64,000 nucleotides of DNA, taken from Dichotomocladium elegans. Taxonomy: Eukaryota; Mucoromycota; Mucoromycetes; Mucorales; Lichtheimiaceae. This document shows positions 30,707 through 41,900 of this stretch, one piece after another. Location of the stretch: the NCBI GenBank assembly GCA_025716815.1, contig JAIXMN010000020.1, forward strand, positions 788,340-852,339. The letters are read 5' to 3'. A model generated the notes under the pieces. It worked only from the letters and a program-made list of their open reading frames with translations, did not search any database and was not told the origin of the DNA. The translations under genes were made by a program, and so were the position numbers. Every line of letters starts with the position of its first letter. The first letter of the stretch is position 1.

Positions 30707-33489
30707 TTATTCTTCAGCTTCAACCACAATGACATCCACCAGCGCCTCACCACGCTCACCCGTGCTGTAGGCCACAGACACACTCATCCGATCCCTTCCG
30801 CCGTTTGCGGCCAAAAGAGCGCTCGGGAAATAAACGAGGTTGCTCAGGAGCCCATTGATGTCCTTCTGGCTGGCGTTGGTCAGCTCAATGGTCTTTTCTC
30901 TGAAGGTCTCGGTGTAGTTCTGGCGTGCCGATGCAATCCTCAGCTCGCCAAAAGCCATCTCGAGCGAGAGCGTCATCTTGTCCACTCTGGCCGGGCCTCC
31001 ACGCACATAGATGCGGTCCAGGCCTTGGAATCGCCCCGGCGCGGACTGCCGTATCGCTCTCCGTCGAGACTCATTTGCATCGGCGGGGATCATCGAGAAA
31101 GGCGGAGCAAAGCGATAAATGTAATTGCGGGGACCAACCAGTCGCATAGGGACTGTTTGGCTGCGTGTGGAGCTGACAATCGCGCCTGACTTGGCGTCGG
31201 TGTGGGGCACGTCCAGGTCAAACTGACGCAGCACAGCATCGATGATGCTTCCCTTTTCAATAGGCAGGTGGTTGGTCATCTTGCCAAAGAGATGGATATT
31301 CCAGCTGTTGACCATAATCTTCGTCTTCAGTTCGTGCTCCGCCAATGGGTTGGGCAGCAAGAACCGGTTGATCTCCAGGAAACTGGCAGGATAGAGCACT
31401 TCCCGTGGCAGGATCGTAAAACCATTCATCTCCAGAGCAGCCCGATGTTCGCGTACGTAGGACGTGATGGCCTTTGGACCGTGGCAATTGAAACACTCGG
31501 GGTCATACGAGAAAGATGAGAATGCCGACTCGCACATCTCCCTGAATAACGCCCAGCCGCGCTTGAACCGCATCAATCCCTGTGGTAGATAAAGTCCTTG
31601 ATCGTCGAGCGTCCACTGCAAATCCGCCTCATTGCTCGTGTAATCCGAACCAATGAACTCCAGCTCAGAGTCAGGCGGCACGCGGATCCATAAGGCGTCC
31701 ATGTCCATGTACGTGCCGCCATAGTTATAAAGCAAAAGGCAGCGAATGTAATCGGTCAGGTGCCAATAGAAAAACTTTCCATTCTCCCACTTTTCCCAGT
31801 CATTGAGCCAGTCGAATGTGCCCGGCCCAAAGTACCAGTGCCAGTTAAGGAGATTATCCTTGTTGAAGTTCACGAGGTAAATGCTGTAGCCGTAATTCCG
31901 GTATTCATCAAAGAAGTTGTGAGGCAGCGTGTTCGAGATCATGAAGACAATCGCACGGGGCTCGTGGACCCAGATGAGTTCCAGAGCTCGCCAATGACGT
32001 TCTGTAAACGTCGTCTGATCACTCGTCCAACATACCCAGTACAAGAGATGCCAATCGGGCGTGTCTGAATATTTGCTCGTACGTTGCGACAGGATGCCAT
32101 CGATGATCCACGCGTCATTCTGACCAATAACAGAAGGAATCATATCGTCCCTGACCTTTGGTCTGGTTGACTTGATATAAGTTGGCTGCTGGTGCAATGT
32201 CACTCCTTTGAATTCATCACAGTCCAAGTTCATCGACCGCCAGTCGTCCTTTTTATCGTAACACGGGTAACACAAGGCGCACGTTTGACTGACCAACCCT
32301 GCGCATTGAGGTTGGTTACTGACGGCATTCTCGTACATGGTCACCATGTCACCCAGCTGAGACTGGCCGAAGCGTTTGGCAAGTTGGCTTTCTTCGCACA
32401 CATCGCCGTCCTGTATGCGTGCATCTTGGATGGGGTGAATATCGAATCCAAATAGCCAAATGCCAAGGTTTCGGTCGTCCGCTGCAACAAAGCGTTGTGG
32501 GACTCGGATACCGACAATCAGATCAACAATGTCTCGGGAGATGGTGTACATCGTGCCAGAGGTGTACGGCGGCAGAATAGGCAATTGGTAGTCGGATAAG
32601 ATGCTCTTGTCGCCTCCCAGTGCATCCGGAGGCATATTTCTGATATCCCGTCTTTGTAGTCAGCATCATGACAGGTCTGTCGTTATGCTTTTTACCTGAA
32701 AACCAAGCCCCTCCAGTAATAGGATGTCTTATTCTCCGCAGCAAGCTCGGATAGAACTCTGTCCCAGCGCACAAACACATTGTCCTCTGTCTTGACGAGG
32801 TAGTCAAAATCCAATCCATTGGCCCAGATCAGTGCTTCATAAACCTTCCTGCTTTTGTGCGCGTTGAGGTCCGACGCAGGTACAAGCAGCATATCGTGAT
32901 ACATTTCTGATTCTTCTTTGATTTTGGGCCCCATCACCATCTGGAGATGTGCCGAGGGGGGTTGGCCAACGACGAATCGGTAGGTGATTCTGCTATTAAG
33001 AAGCCATTGGTGTGAGGTCCTGCGCAACAACTGACGTCGCTCATATGCTTGGGACGACCACGACGAAAGGATCAACACGACGATCGATGAGGTGGGTAGT
33101 GCGTCCACGTTCAGACTGAGCGGTTGGTGCATAAGTTGCGTTGTCGTGTACTGGAGTTGATCCATCTGGTACAGGGTAACACACATAGTCAGGCATGTGA
33201 CGACCGAGAGGGGCAGGACAAGAACCCTGAAAGCCGTTGATTTCAAGTTAAGTCGGGGGCTCTGGACGTCCTCTGCCTTTTGATGGTATTTTGCGCTCGA
33301 GGCAAATATGAGCTTGATCACATTGGAGGAGAGAAGAATGAAACAAATGGCCATCCAGACGGCGATGGGCTGATCGGGATCGAGTGTCGAGTTAACAAAG
33401 GCGGAAATCGACCAGTTGATGACCGTCAATGTCACCAGCCGAACGATGGCACTGCTGATCTCGTAGTGGTAGAGCCATCGTCTCATCAT
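30707..33489 (-). CDS. GT31-GT32 fusion glycosyltransferase, 908 aa
   Basis: Two exons (32696-33489 and 30707-32639) join with phase 2 to 909 codons. The N-terminal part has hydrophobic segments (AVWMAICFILLSSNVIKLIF and VLVLPLSVVTCLTMCVTLYQ), consistent with a Golgi type II or multi-pass anchor. Residues about 140-310 resemble a GT31 beta-1,3-galactosyltransferase: SSWSSQAYERRQLLRRTS, DYLVKTEDNVFV near 235 (in place of the usual acidic triad) and PPYTSGTMYTISRDIV. Residues about 480-720 resemble a GT32/DXD sugar transferase, with HLTDYIRCLLLYNYGGTYMD and the DMD metal-binding triad at about 577-579. A Cys cluster (CALCYPCYDKKDDW) lies between. The last 170 residues may be an accessory beta domain. 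The protein probably modifies cell-wall or glycoprotein glycans in the Golgi; donor and acceptor are unknown. Confidence 0.75.
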
Positions 33490-34143
33490 GCTAGTCGTCA
33501 AGATCCAACTCCAGTAGCCTGCGAGAGCGCACTATGCAAACAGATCGTGTGTCGCTCAGTGTCAGCGTCCGTGCGCAAGTGGGAGGACCACGCTCTCCAC
33601 TTCTCTTGTCTCCTCAACTCAATTTACCCAAATGTTAGCCGTCCAATAATCGCTTTGTGTGCTTTGCAATAGCAATGCGCCACCGGAATCGCGAAGAGGC
33701 ACATTGCATGCCGATTGAGTATTATAGAAGATGCCGAGAACAGATGGTATAAGGCTTAGTGTCCGCAAGAGTATAAGAGGAAGGTGGTATCGACGCGGAA
33801 CATTGAGACTGGACAGAGACAGGCCACGCTGCCGAAAAGACGGCAAAGCGTTTTGTTTCATGAAAAACGATGATAACCAAGATGGCCAAGAAGCGCCATT
33901 CTGAATCCAGCGTACGGTGCCGCCCCCCCAACCTCTCTTAAAAAAAAAAGTCCTCCCCCCTGCGTGGTGGCGCTCACTTGAGCTTAAAAAATCTGAGCAA
34001 ATAAAATTGCGAGGTACGCAGATGCTCTTCTACCTTGTGAAACTCTGCGTGCCAGCTTGGTTTGGTAGTGGGGACGCAACAAAGGGCACCGGCCGTTTAC
34101 TTTGAGAATAATATGAAGACGAGGGGTGGTGGGGTTGTGTTTT
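33490..34143. other. Intergenic region, GT fusion promoter
   Basis: No convincing gene. The sequence upstream of 33489 stays open for a few codons before the ATG, so a short upstream exon cannot be excluded. Poly-A and C-rich tracts lie near 33927-33960. Confidence 0.35.
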
Positions 34144-34975
34144 TCACATGATGATGCATTCCTTTGACATTGTCTCCGAAAATACGTCGAGCCATGACAA
34201 GTCCCCTGTGCCTTTGCCGAATTCAACATACAAACATCCAGGGTTTGGAATATTGGGCTGGCATGATACGTTGTACTTCTTGACCATTTCCACAATGGCC
34301 GGCTTGAGTTTTGCGATTTGACCTACGCGGCGATTGTCTGTCACTTATCGACCGGCGTTTAAGCAAATAGAGCTCCACGAACCTGGACTGTGGAGACCCT
34401 TCCCTACAATAATGATCAAATGGTCCTGGCCATCTTTCTGGCAGCGACGCAGTGCCTCATCGACCTTTTCGGCCGCCTCCTTGACGAACAACCCGTGAAG
34501 ATCGATCTCGTAGGGCGACCGACCGCGGTTTTTTTCCTCAAACACAAGGTCTGCAGCTTGCTGGTTGTACCGTTTCATGGCCTCATCATGCTTGTGTCCC
34601 TGGACCGAGAGCGACTTGGCTTATGATATATTGGGTTTTAGAAAATAACGATAATCAGCGAGGGATAAAAGAAAAACCTTCTGCGCCGTCGCCGGCCTGA
34701 TACGCAGCCTTGCTTCTCTCGTAACACGCGTTCCGTTGCTCCGCCTCGTGCTTTGCAAGCTCGCGAAGTCGGTCATACTCGGGACTATCACCATCGTCCG
34801 AGAGCGCTCCGGCGTAATGTTGCTGATGCTTATAGCTATGTTCCTGGTGATACTGCTGCTGGTAGGACGAGGAGTGCTGCTGAAAATCTTGTTGCTGTTT
34901 AATGGCCTTGTAGATTTTAATTCCCTCGTCCACCGCACTCCCGATCTTCTCAATCGACGATTGCGAATTTCCCAT
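34144..34975 (-). CDS. DUF1771-Smr domain protein, 237 aa
   Basis: Exons 34678-34975, 34383-34619 and 34144-34322 join to 238 codons. The start (MGNSQSSIEKIGSAV) carries an N-terminal Gly that could be myristoylated. A Gln/His-rich linker follows. A DUF1771 helix pair comes next (YDRLRELAKHEAEQRNACYE, then AYQAGDGAEAKSLSVQGHKH), and then a Smr domain with the signature IDLHGLFVKEAAEKVDEAL (DLHG) and IIIVGKGLHSPG (GKGxHS). Smr domains are structure-specific nucleases or RNA-binding modules; yeast Cue2 and human N4BP2 use them in no-go mRNA decay. The role here is inferred from domains only. Confidence 0.88.
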
Positions 34976-35461
34976 GGTGCGAGAGTTGCTGTGGAGAAAA
35001 CAAAGGAGTTTCAGGGGGAACGAATTCTTGGGAACAATAAAAATTTAACAGGCCCCAAAGTGCATTCACCGCGGCTCGTCGCATCTGAAGATAAAAGACA
35101 CAAAGATTCTCTTCGGTGGGTGATGACTATAGCTGGAACATGAAAACCTGCAAACATCATCCAAAGAGCATATATTACATATATACACCTCTTTTGGATG
35201 ATTGTCCCTCCTTATTACCTCTGCTGATCCTTCTCGCTCATCTGGCTGTTCTTAATGTCGTCCGATTGTTATCATTCTGCTGCAACTTCAACCAGGTGTA
35301 CGCGGCACATCCAATTGGGGTGCGTGACAAAGCTATCCATTTAGATGTTCTGCTGTAGGAGTGGCATAATCAAGCAGCTGTGGTATCCCCCAGGATGGTT
35401 TGTGTCACTTGGACCCAACCAACATAACGCTATGTATGCAGGGTGATACAAGGAATCTATT
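34976..35461. other. Intergenic region
   Basis: No supported gene between the Smr gene start and the 3' end of the next minus-strand gene. Short frames only. Confidence 0.4.
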
Positions 35462-37152
35462 TTATTGTCGGGTATGAAGGGATTGGGCGCTGCGGCCTCT
35501 ACGGAGCCAGTGATACACGCTCTGACACCGAGCAATGGATTTGTGAAGATCCAGTAACCTGTCCCGTGCGACTGGATCTTCAGGTTGGATCTCTAATATT
35601 TTCTGCAGGATTTTTCTATCCTCAAACATCCTTATAAGCAGCATACTGGGATTACGGCTAGTGATGTTTTCGACGATGAGTGCGCGCTTTGCATCATATT
35701 CCCCATAGCCAACCACTCACGACAGTTTTTTCAGGCTCGACTCCAGGACATCGAGAGTCCATTCATCATGACACCCAACCTCGAGACGATCGAACACGAA
35801 TGACAGTATGCACCGTAGCGCATACTTTTGCATTCCTGTGTCCGTCGTATGCTGACCTTTGAACATCCGTCCGGGGTGAGCAAACAGGGACAGAGGAAAC
35901 AGTCGGTGCTATTGGCCAAAACTTACGAGTGTGGATCATCTTCCCATAATATATCTTGCCATAAATATCAGGATCGGTCGAAGGATCCGCAAGGTGAAGC
36001 GGTAACATCAACTTAAGCCATGCGTTGAATGGTTCAATGGGCGGTTGATAATACTTGAGCGCCATTCTGCGATTTTGTCCATCCCATGGGTGAGTACTGC
36101 GTAAAGAGGTTCCAAGCAGTTCCATTCATTCAATACCTCATTAGGCGGACATCGTTTCGCGAACTTCCGAGACTGAGAACTTTTTGCGCAATGTTCTTGG
36201 TTTGATCAGAGTTGCTGTCCCTGAGGAACTACGAGGAAAACGTCAATTTAAACAGAGATAAGGGTGGGGCAGAATGACATGTGCCGTTTGACTTGCCATG
36301 AGCAGAGCTTCAGAAACATCAGGATCATCGGGATACGCATGATACGCTTCGAGGAGCATGGATTTGGTAGAAGATGAGAAAGAATGAGATGAGGAAGGGT
36401 CAATGCCCTTAAAAGAGTTGAATTGACAGGATCGGGTATATAGAAGTGCAAAGAGACGTAGCACACCGGGATGAGAGCCATTTCCTTTTCCTTCAAGATG
36501 TGTTTTAACGTGCTCGTAAGCCTCGTCCAAACGCTCTTGGCGCATGAGTTCCTGCACCCATGCGACAAATATATCGGTCGCCTATTTAATCTATGCCATG
36601 AGTTTCACCTATGGGCAAGGAAAAAGAAACTCGGTTTCCTCCAGATACCTTTGGGCCGACGCAACTGACGTACACCCGCCGAAGATAATCGGCAGGATTC
36701 TCTAACTCGAGTTTCTTCGTCAACAGTAACCCTATCTGTGTGAATCGCTCGATTAAGCTTCTCAAGTGTGCCGCAATAAAAAGAAAAAGGGAGAGAAAAA
36801 GAGAGAAACGGACCTCCCATAGCAAGTACACGGAGACTCGATCTGTTTCGACAACAGCAAGCAGCAAGCGCCATGCATCTTTGTATTTTTTGTCTTTAAT
36901 CAAATGCACGATCTGTCTTCTTGCTGTCACTGCATAACTATCGGGTGCCCTGACTGGAGGCCGTCTCATTAGCCATTCTGAGTGGTAAGCCGGTCTCTTG
37001 CTGGGTTCGTTGCTTTTGTCTTTGCTCTCGAAATCGAGCTCCCGCTTTTCTCCCAATGACTTCATTGCCATTGGTTCGGACGAATTCTTAACAGCTGAGT
37101 GTTTCAAACTGTTGCCATTGTCGATTTGGGATTCTACTGTCTCGCTGGACAT
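35462..37152 (-). CDS. Helical-repeat protein, possibly TAF1A/RRN11-like
   Basis: The gene starts at 37152 (MSSETVESQIDNGNSLKHSA) and its first exon runs to about 36814 (RRQIVHLIKDKKYKDAWRLL). Further helical blocks lie at about 36650-36770 (SLIERFTQIGLLLTKKLELE), 36290-36580 (ATDIFVAWVQELMRQERLDE) and 35970-36125 (YYQPPIEPFNAWLKLMLPLH). The last join, near 35728/35663, is clean: SSLKKLS|RNPSMLLIRMFEDR. The whole resembles a TPR-like alpha-helical protein, and an RNA polymerase I core-factor subunit of the TAF1A/RRN11 type is one possibility. Not all exon borders could be fixed; the join near 36814 does not keep phase with its best acceptor. Confidence 0.45.
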
Positions 37153-37235
37153 GCAGTGATCGGAGTAGAAGAAGACAAAGAAGAAAATATTTTTTTGTGT
37201 GGGTTTGAGAGGGCGATATTGTTTTTTTTATCCAG

Positions 37236-39391
37236 TTAACAAATAAATCTCAAGTTCACATCAATCGGATGGGAGCTCGATAGCTGAGGGCGTTGCGAGT
37301 ATTTTTCACGTAGGATTTGTCGAACAGAGTTCAAAAGTTGCAGATACGACTGATTAGGATTCGCCCTCAGAGCAGCTAACGACATAAAAAAGAGGTTAGA
37401 GAGATATAGCCATCCGTGTATGCATTTGCATCACTCACTCGTAAACGCATGACTCATAGCACCCGTGCTTCGACCGGCCTCAAACGCATCAGCTGACGTC
37501 TGCTGGTCCTTGCATCCAGAAAACATGATGACGTCTGCTGCAGAGCTCTTAAATTGTTTGACTCGGTCATCCACCGTCTTCCCACTTATCAGCTTGCTGC
37601 CCAGTGACATGACGCTTGAAATGGCTCCGCCCAAATCACCGCTCACGTAGGCTTTGCTTGCACTGAGTAGTCCGGATCCAGCATCTTTGAACAAGTTGCT
37701 CTCCTTCAAGCTGCCGGCTGTGGAGTAGACATACGGCAAATCAAGCGCAGTACCCGAATGGCAGCTATCAAAGATGGCGGTCAAACGACACCCGGGAGGA
37801 AGAGGGCGGACAAGGATCTCATGCATTTCCTGTGAAGGTATTAGATACATATCAAATTGCAATCCCCCTTAAGTATACGTTGACATACATCGTCGACAAT
37901 CTGTCCGCTGGTGCCAGGATACCGTTGATGGTCAACAGGATAGATTGTTTCACTGGGAAAGAAATAAGTCATCATTTGATAAGAAACAAGAACTCGAGAC
38001 TTACTCCCATCCATCATCTTCATCTCCATTAGTGTCTTTGACCTGCGGATGCCGCCGATGAGTATGTAATGGTTATCCGTTGTCTCTTAGTATACTTACC
38101 CTTCCGCCATGTCCACTGTAGTGGACAAAGAATGAGTCATTGGGCCTAGCATCGTGGACCACCCATCGCATGCCCTCGAGAATATTTTGTCTGGTAGGAA
38201 TAAAACGAGGGTCCTTTTGATCATCCGTAAGAATCACCATATCCTCCTGTTTTTTTTTTTCCTTTTGATAAGCAAACATAGCTCTTCAGTAATAATGACC
38301 TTCAACTTACTGGACGGAAATTGTAATAGGTCGTCAAAAACTCTTTGACATTCTTCACATCATTGATACAGCCTAAAAAAAATGGAAAGCTGAGTTCCGC
38401 CTATCTCCAGGCGGTTCGTATTTGTCCTTTACCTTTGAGCTCGTTAGGTGACCCAAAATAGTTGATACCAATCAGTAATGCCCGTTTTCGTCCTTGACCT
38501 GTATTTGCCGGATCAGCTCTCGGTAACAACAGTCTCTAGCTCTCGCTCAACAAACAATGCTTACAGTTAGACAGCTGGAACTTTGGAGGAGGCTGATTTT
38601 GCATAGCGGGATTGACATGCATCACGAAATTATTCATCGCATTGGCAGAACCAGGTGTCCCATAGGGAACTAGATAAGCGCGAAGAGTGGATGGTTTATG
38701 AGCATTGGCTTCCTCTTTGTCTCTTTCTCACATAACCTCCCCTTTCCGGTCCCCCATTCCTGACAGCCTCTTCTTTTTTCATACCCGGACTCGGTTGACT
38801 ATTATGCGTCGAATTTGGTGGTTGAGGATAATTAGCCTGTGCTAGAGTCGGATCGGACGGTCTGAAAACCGGGTCGGGACCTGCATTGCACTTAGTTTAA
38901 CCAGTGTCTAGCAACATGGCATAGTACTCCTCCAGTCAGCTACCTGTATATGGAGGTTGTTGAATATAATTGCTGCTGTTATGATATGACTGGTAGTTTG
39001 GTGGCTGCGATGATGGAGGCGCATACTGTGAAAGGAGAGAACAGTAATCAGCGATGAAATCCTGAGATGGCGGCGCTCTTCATGTTACCCCTGCTGGCGG
39101 AGGCGGGTAGGCACCACCTCCCGGGTAGCTTGCTGGTGGTTGAGGAGGATAGCCACCTTGAGGGGGAGGGGGCGGATAGCCGCCTTGCTGCTGAGGAAGG
39201 GGAGGGGGAGGATAGCCACCGTGCTGCTGAGGAGGGGGAGGTGGGTAGCCACCTTGCTGAGGAGGCGGTGGAGGATATCCACCTGGCTGCTGCGGAGGAG
39301 GGGGAGGATAGCCTCCATAAGGGTTCTGCTGTCCTGGGGGAGGATAAGATGGAGAGCCGTAGCTTCCGTAATGGCCGGGATAATATGACAT
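37236..39391 (-). CDS. MCA1: Type I metacaspase with Pro/Gln-rich prodomain
   Basis: Calcium-dependent cysteine protease cutting after Arg/Lys, linked to protein-aggregate clearance and cell death. The multi-exon gene starts at 39391 ([20 protein letters not shown]) and ends in [11 protein letters not shown]. The prodomain consists of roughly six [14 protein letters not shown] repeats, then further exons rich in Pro, Gln and Asn. The p20 domain begins [20 protein letters not shown] and includes DMVILTDDQ. The catalytic His is in [12 protein letters not shown] and the catalytic Cys in [20 protein letters not shown]. The C-terminal p10-like part includes [18 protein letters not shown]. Lys- and Arg-bearing loops between the domains would allow self-cleavage. 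About eight introns are present; only the main ones were placed. The start is 83 bp from the stop of the upstream Nudix gene. Confidence 0.93.
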
Positions 39392-39474
39392 GCGTTGATT
39401 ATCAAGGAAAAAGAGAAACCGAAAAAAGGCTGCGTTTGGGTCTATTTTTATTATGGTGCATTGCGGAATTCTAT

Positions 39475-40985
39475 TCACATTTTGGCATTGGTGGACTTGA
39501 TTCGCCAAACCTTCTCCGTTGCCCATGACTTGACAAGTTGATATGCGATGGCATTTTTTGAAGGCATCGTGAAAGGTCCTTTCTGGCCACCAAGGACGGT
39601 TTGGACATCTGCGAGCGAGAACCATTCTGCCTTATCGAGCTCCTTGTCCCTCAAGTTGACGTTTGTGCTGACTGCCTCGGCAATGAAGCCAAACATGAGC
39701 GAGTTAGGGAACGGCCAAGGCTGGCTGCTGTGGTATGCAACACGGTCCACTCGGATCCCGGTTTCTTCATGCACCTCTCGGCGGACAGCCTCTTCGATTG
39801 ATTCGCCTGCTTCGACAAAGCCCGCAACACATGAGAACATTCCGCTTGGCCAACGCTTCTGACGCCCGAGTAGGATCTTATCCTCCGTCGGATGAACAAT
39901 TGCAACAATGATCACCGGGTCCGTCCGAGGATAGGCGAAATTGTGCACACCCTTATGGCTGATACAGGGCGTCTCAGCCTGAGGGTCTGGCGGGCATACG
40001 CGTTTATGGCCAGCATCTTGGGATGTAGTGCGACGACCGCAGGCAGGACAGTATACGTGTCGATTATTCCAATCCACTTTTTTTTAAAACATAAATCGCT
40101 TTGTTGGTCCTCTGGTCTTTTCAAGCAAGGCATCATTTTTTCTAGTTACCCATTGCCCGAGCCTGAGCAAGAACTGATGCTGTGCCCCTGTCAAGTGTAA
40201 ATGCACGTGGCAAGGCCGGCGCAAATTCAAGCCCGCGCGCCTCAAAGCCCTTGACAAGCTGCTCTATCGTATCCTTTTGGCGTCCGCGAGGAGTCACATC
40301 CAGTGCCCAGTAAGGCATCCCGTGAATTCCTTGGCCGTCCCGCTCATCTATACCAAGGAATACCAGGACTCTTTCATCTTCAGCAGCAGCGGGTGTTTTC
40401 TCTCGGCTTTCCAGAAGGCATCCCTCCACAATAGACGCCACATCCTCGTAATTTGCAAGAAAAAGGCCTTCGGCATCGAAGAGTGGGTCAAGTTTCGACA
40501 GGAGAATGTATTTTGCGGATGGACTGGTGAGTAATTTGCGGAGCATGGCTACATCGTTTCGGACCCACCCATATCTGTAAAAGGGAAGAAACGGTTATTG
40601 TACTCCAAGGGTGCTTTCCTCTTCATTTGTCAACATGCCTGTTCAAGGCGCTGCCTGCGAAAAAATTGGTTTGATTCGACGGAAAGCCGGATGGTTCGGC
40701 AATAGAAGGTGTCTCAATGTCGCTGGGCGCGCGGAGAAGTTTTGCGATATCCTCGTAGCCCCATGACTGGGCCACTTGAGCAGCGGTCTTGCCATCTTCG
40801 TTTAGTGTATTTCGATCAACACCATTGCTCAACAGAAGCTCGACTGCGTCCCGCTGCCCGTACCGTGCTGCGAAATGAAGTACCGTCCAGCCTCGCTCAT
40901 TCTTCTCTTTGAGACTCTGGAGGTGCTGTTTAAGATATTCCGTGTCGCCTGCAGCAGCGGCCTCAAAGACATTCCTGCTGTTCAT
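39475..40985 (-). CDS. NPY1: Ankyrin-Nudix NADH pyrophosphatase (NUDT12/NPY1 type)
   Basis: Hydrolyses NADH/NAD(P)H, and NAD-capped RNA in characterised homologues, to mononucleotides. Exons 40639-40985, 40150-40574 and 39475-40076 join to 458 codons (457 aa; human NUDT12 is 462). Ankyrin repeats occupy residues 1-100 (RGWTVLHFAARYGQRDAVEL, DGKTAAQVAQSWGYEDIA). A partial zinc-ribbon follows (CPACGRRTT, then KRVCPPD). The Nudix box is GFVEAGESIEEAVRREVHEE, continuing TGI, and the NADH-pyrophosphatase signature SQPWPFPNSLM follows it. The C-terminal tripeptide AKM fits a peroxisomal PTS1. Intron 1 starts with GC rather than GT (AACAG|GCATGT), the only phase-consistent choice. The start ATG was preferred over an upstream GTG. 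Confidence 0.93.
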
Positions 40986-41251
40986 TGGGGAATGGTTCTG
41001 AGGCACACAGGAGAGATAAAGCGGGGGAAAAAAGGCGGTTCTCTCTCACGACAAGTGGTGTGTGTATCATCGCTTTGTCATCCAAAACCCGCCAGGCCCG
41101 CTTAAATAATGCACGCGTACTTGAGAACCAAAAGGCCCAAGTGGGAGGGCGGGCCAAGGAATACTCCGATTAACCTGTCCTCTGCGTGTGGGTGTCCGCT
41201 AATTTTGTTTTTTCTATATCTCCTTTCTTTTCCTCGCATATTTCCTCCATT

Positions 41252-41759
41252 ATGGCTGACGCAGGCACGACAGGCGCAGACATTGGCGCAGTTGAAGAAC
41301 CTCTCGACTTGGTCAGGCTCTCACTGGACGAGAGAATCTACGTGAAACTTCGAGGCGATCGCGAATTACGCGGCATCCTCCACGTAAATCGAGACGCTTT
41401 ACGCTCGCATAGCGATGCTTGATTACTGAAATCCACCACAATAGGCTTACGATGGCCACTTGAATATGGTGTTAGGCGATGTTGAGGAAACAATTACTCT
41501 CGTCGACATTAACGAAGAAACCTATGAAGAAATCATTCGGGTAGACCCATCGTTTTCACTCTGATTTGCCTCTTTCACCTTGCAGCTAATTCATTGCTCC
41601 ATTAGACTGTCAAGCGAAGCTTCGACATGATCTTTGTACGCGGTGACGGAGTCATTTTGGTAAGCTCAATACCGTGTGGATATAGGATGACGAAGGAAGT
41701 AGTATTTTTTTTTTTCTTATCGAAACACGCGGTAGGTGTCACCACCCTCGAGAGCATAA
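41252..41759 (+). CDS. LSM3: LSm3, Sm-like protein
   Basis: Subunit of the heptameric LSm1-7 (mRNA decay) and LSm2-8 (U6 snRNA) rings. Four exons: 41252-41383, 41445-41540, 41606-41659 and 41736-41759, all splitting at codon borders, give 101 residues. The Sm1 motif is [20 protein letters not shown] followed by [14 protein letters not shown]; Sm2 is [15 protein letters not shown]. The segment [14 protein letters not shown] and [13 protein letters not shown] are specific to LSm3. The gene diverges from the Nudix gene across about 270 bp. Confidence 0.97.
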
Positions 41760-41900
41760 CCGATCAACCACCACACATTGACCCCCACAGATTTACTCAA
41801 ACGGACGCATAATGGAAACGACAAAAACAACTAGTAAAGATTAAAAAGCATATATATATATATATAATAGTATATATCATGCGTATTGTAAAATGAAGCA

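Noticed and set aside
39067..39528. Plus-strand Gly/Glu-rich frame
   Set aside because: It is the antisense of the Pro/Gln repeat region of the metacaspase.
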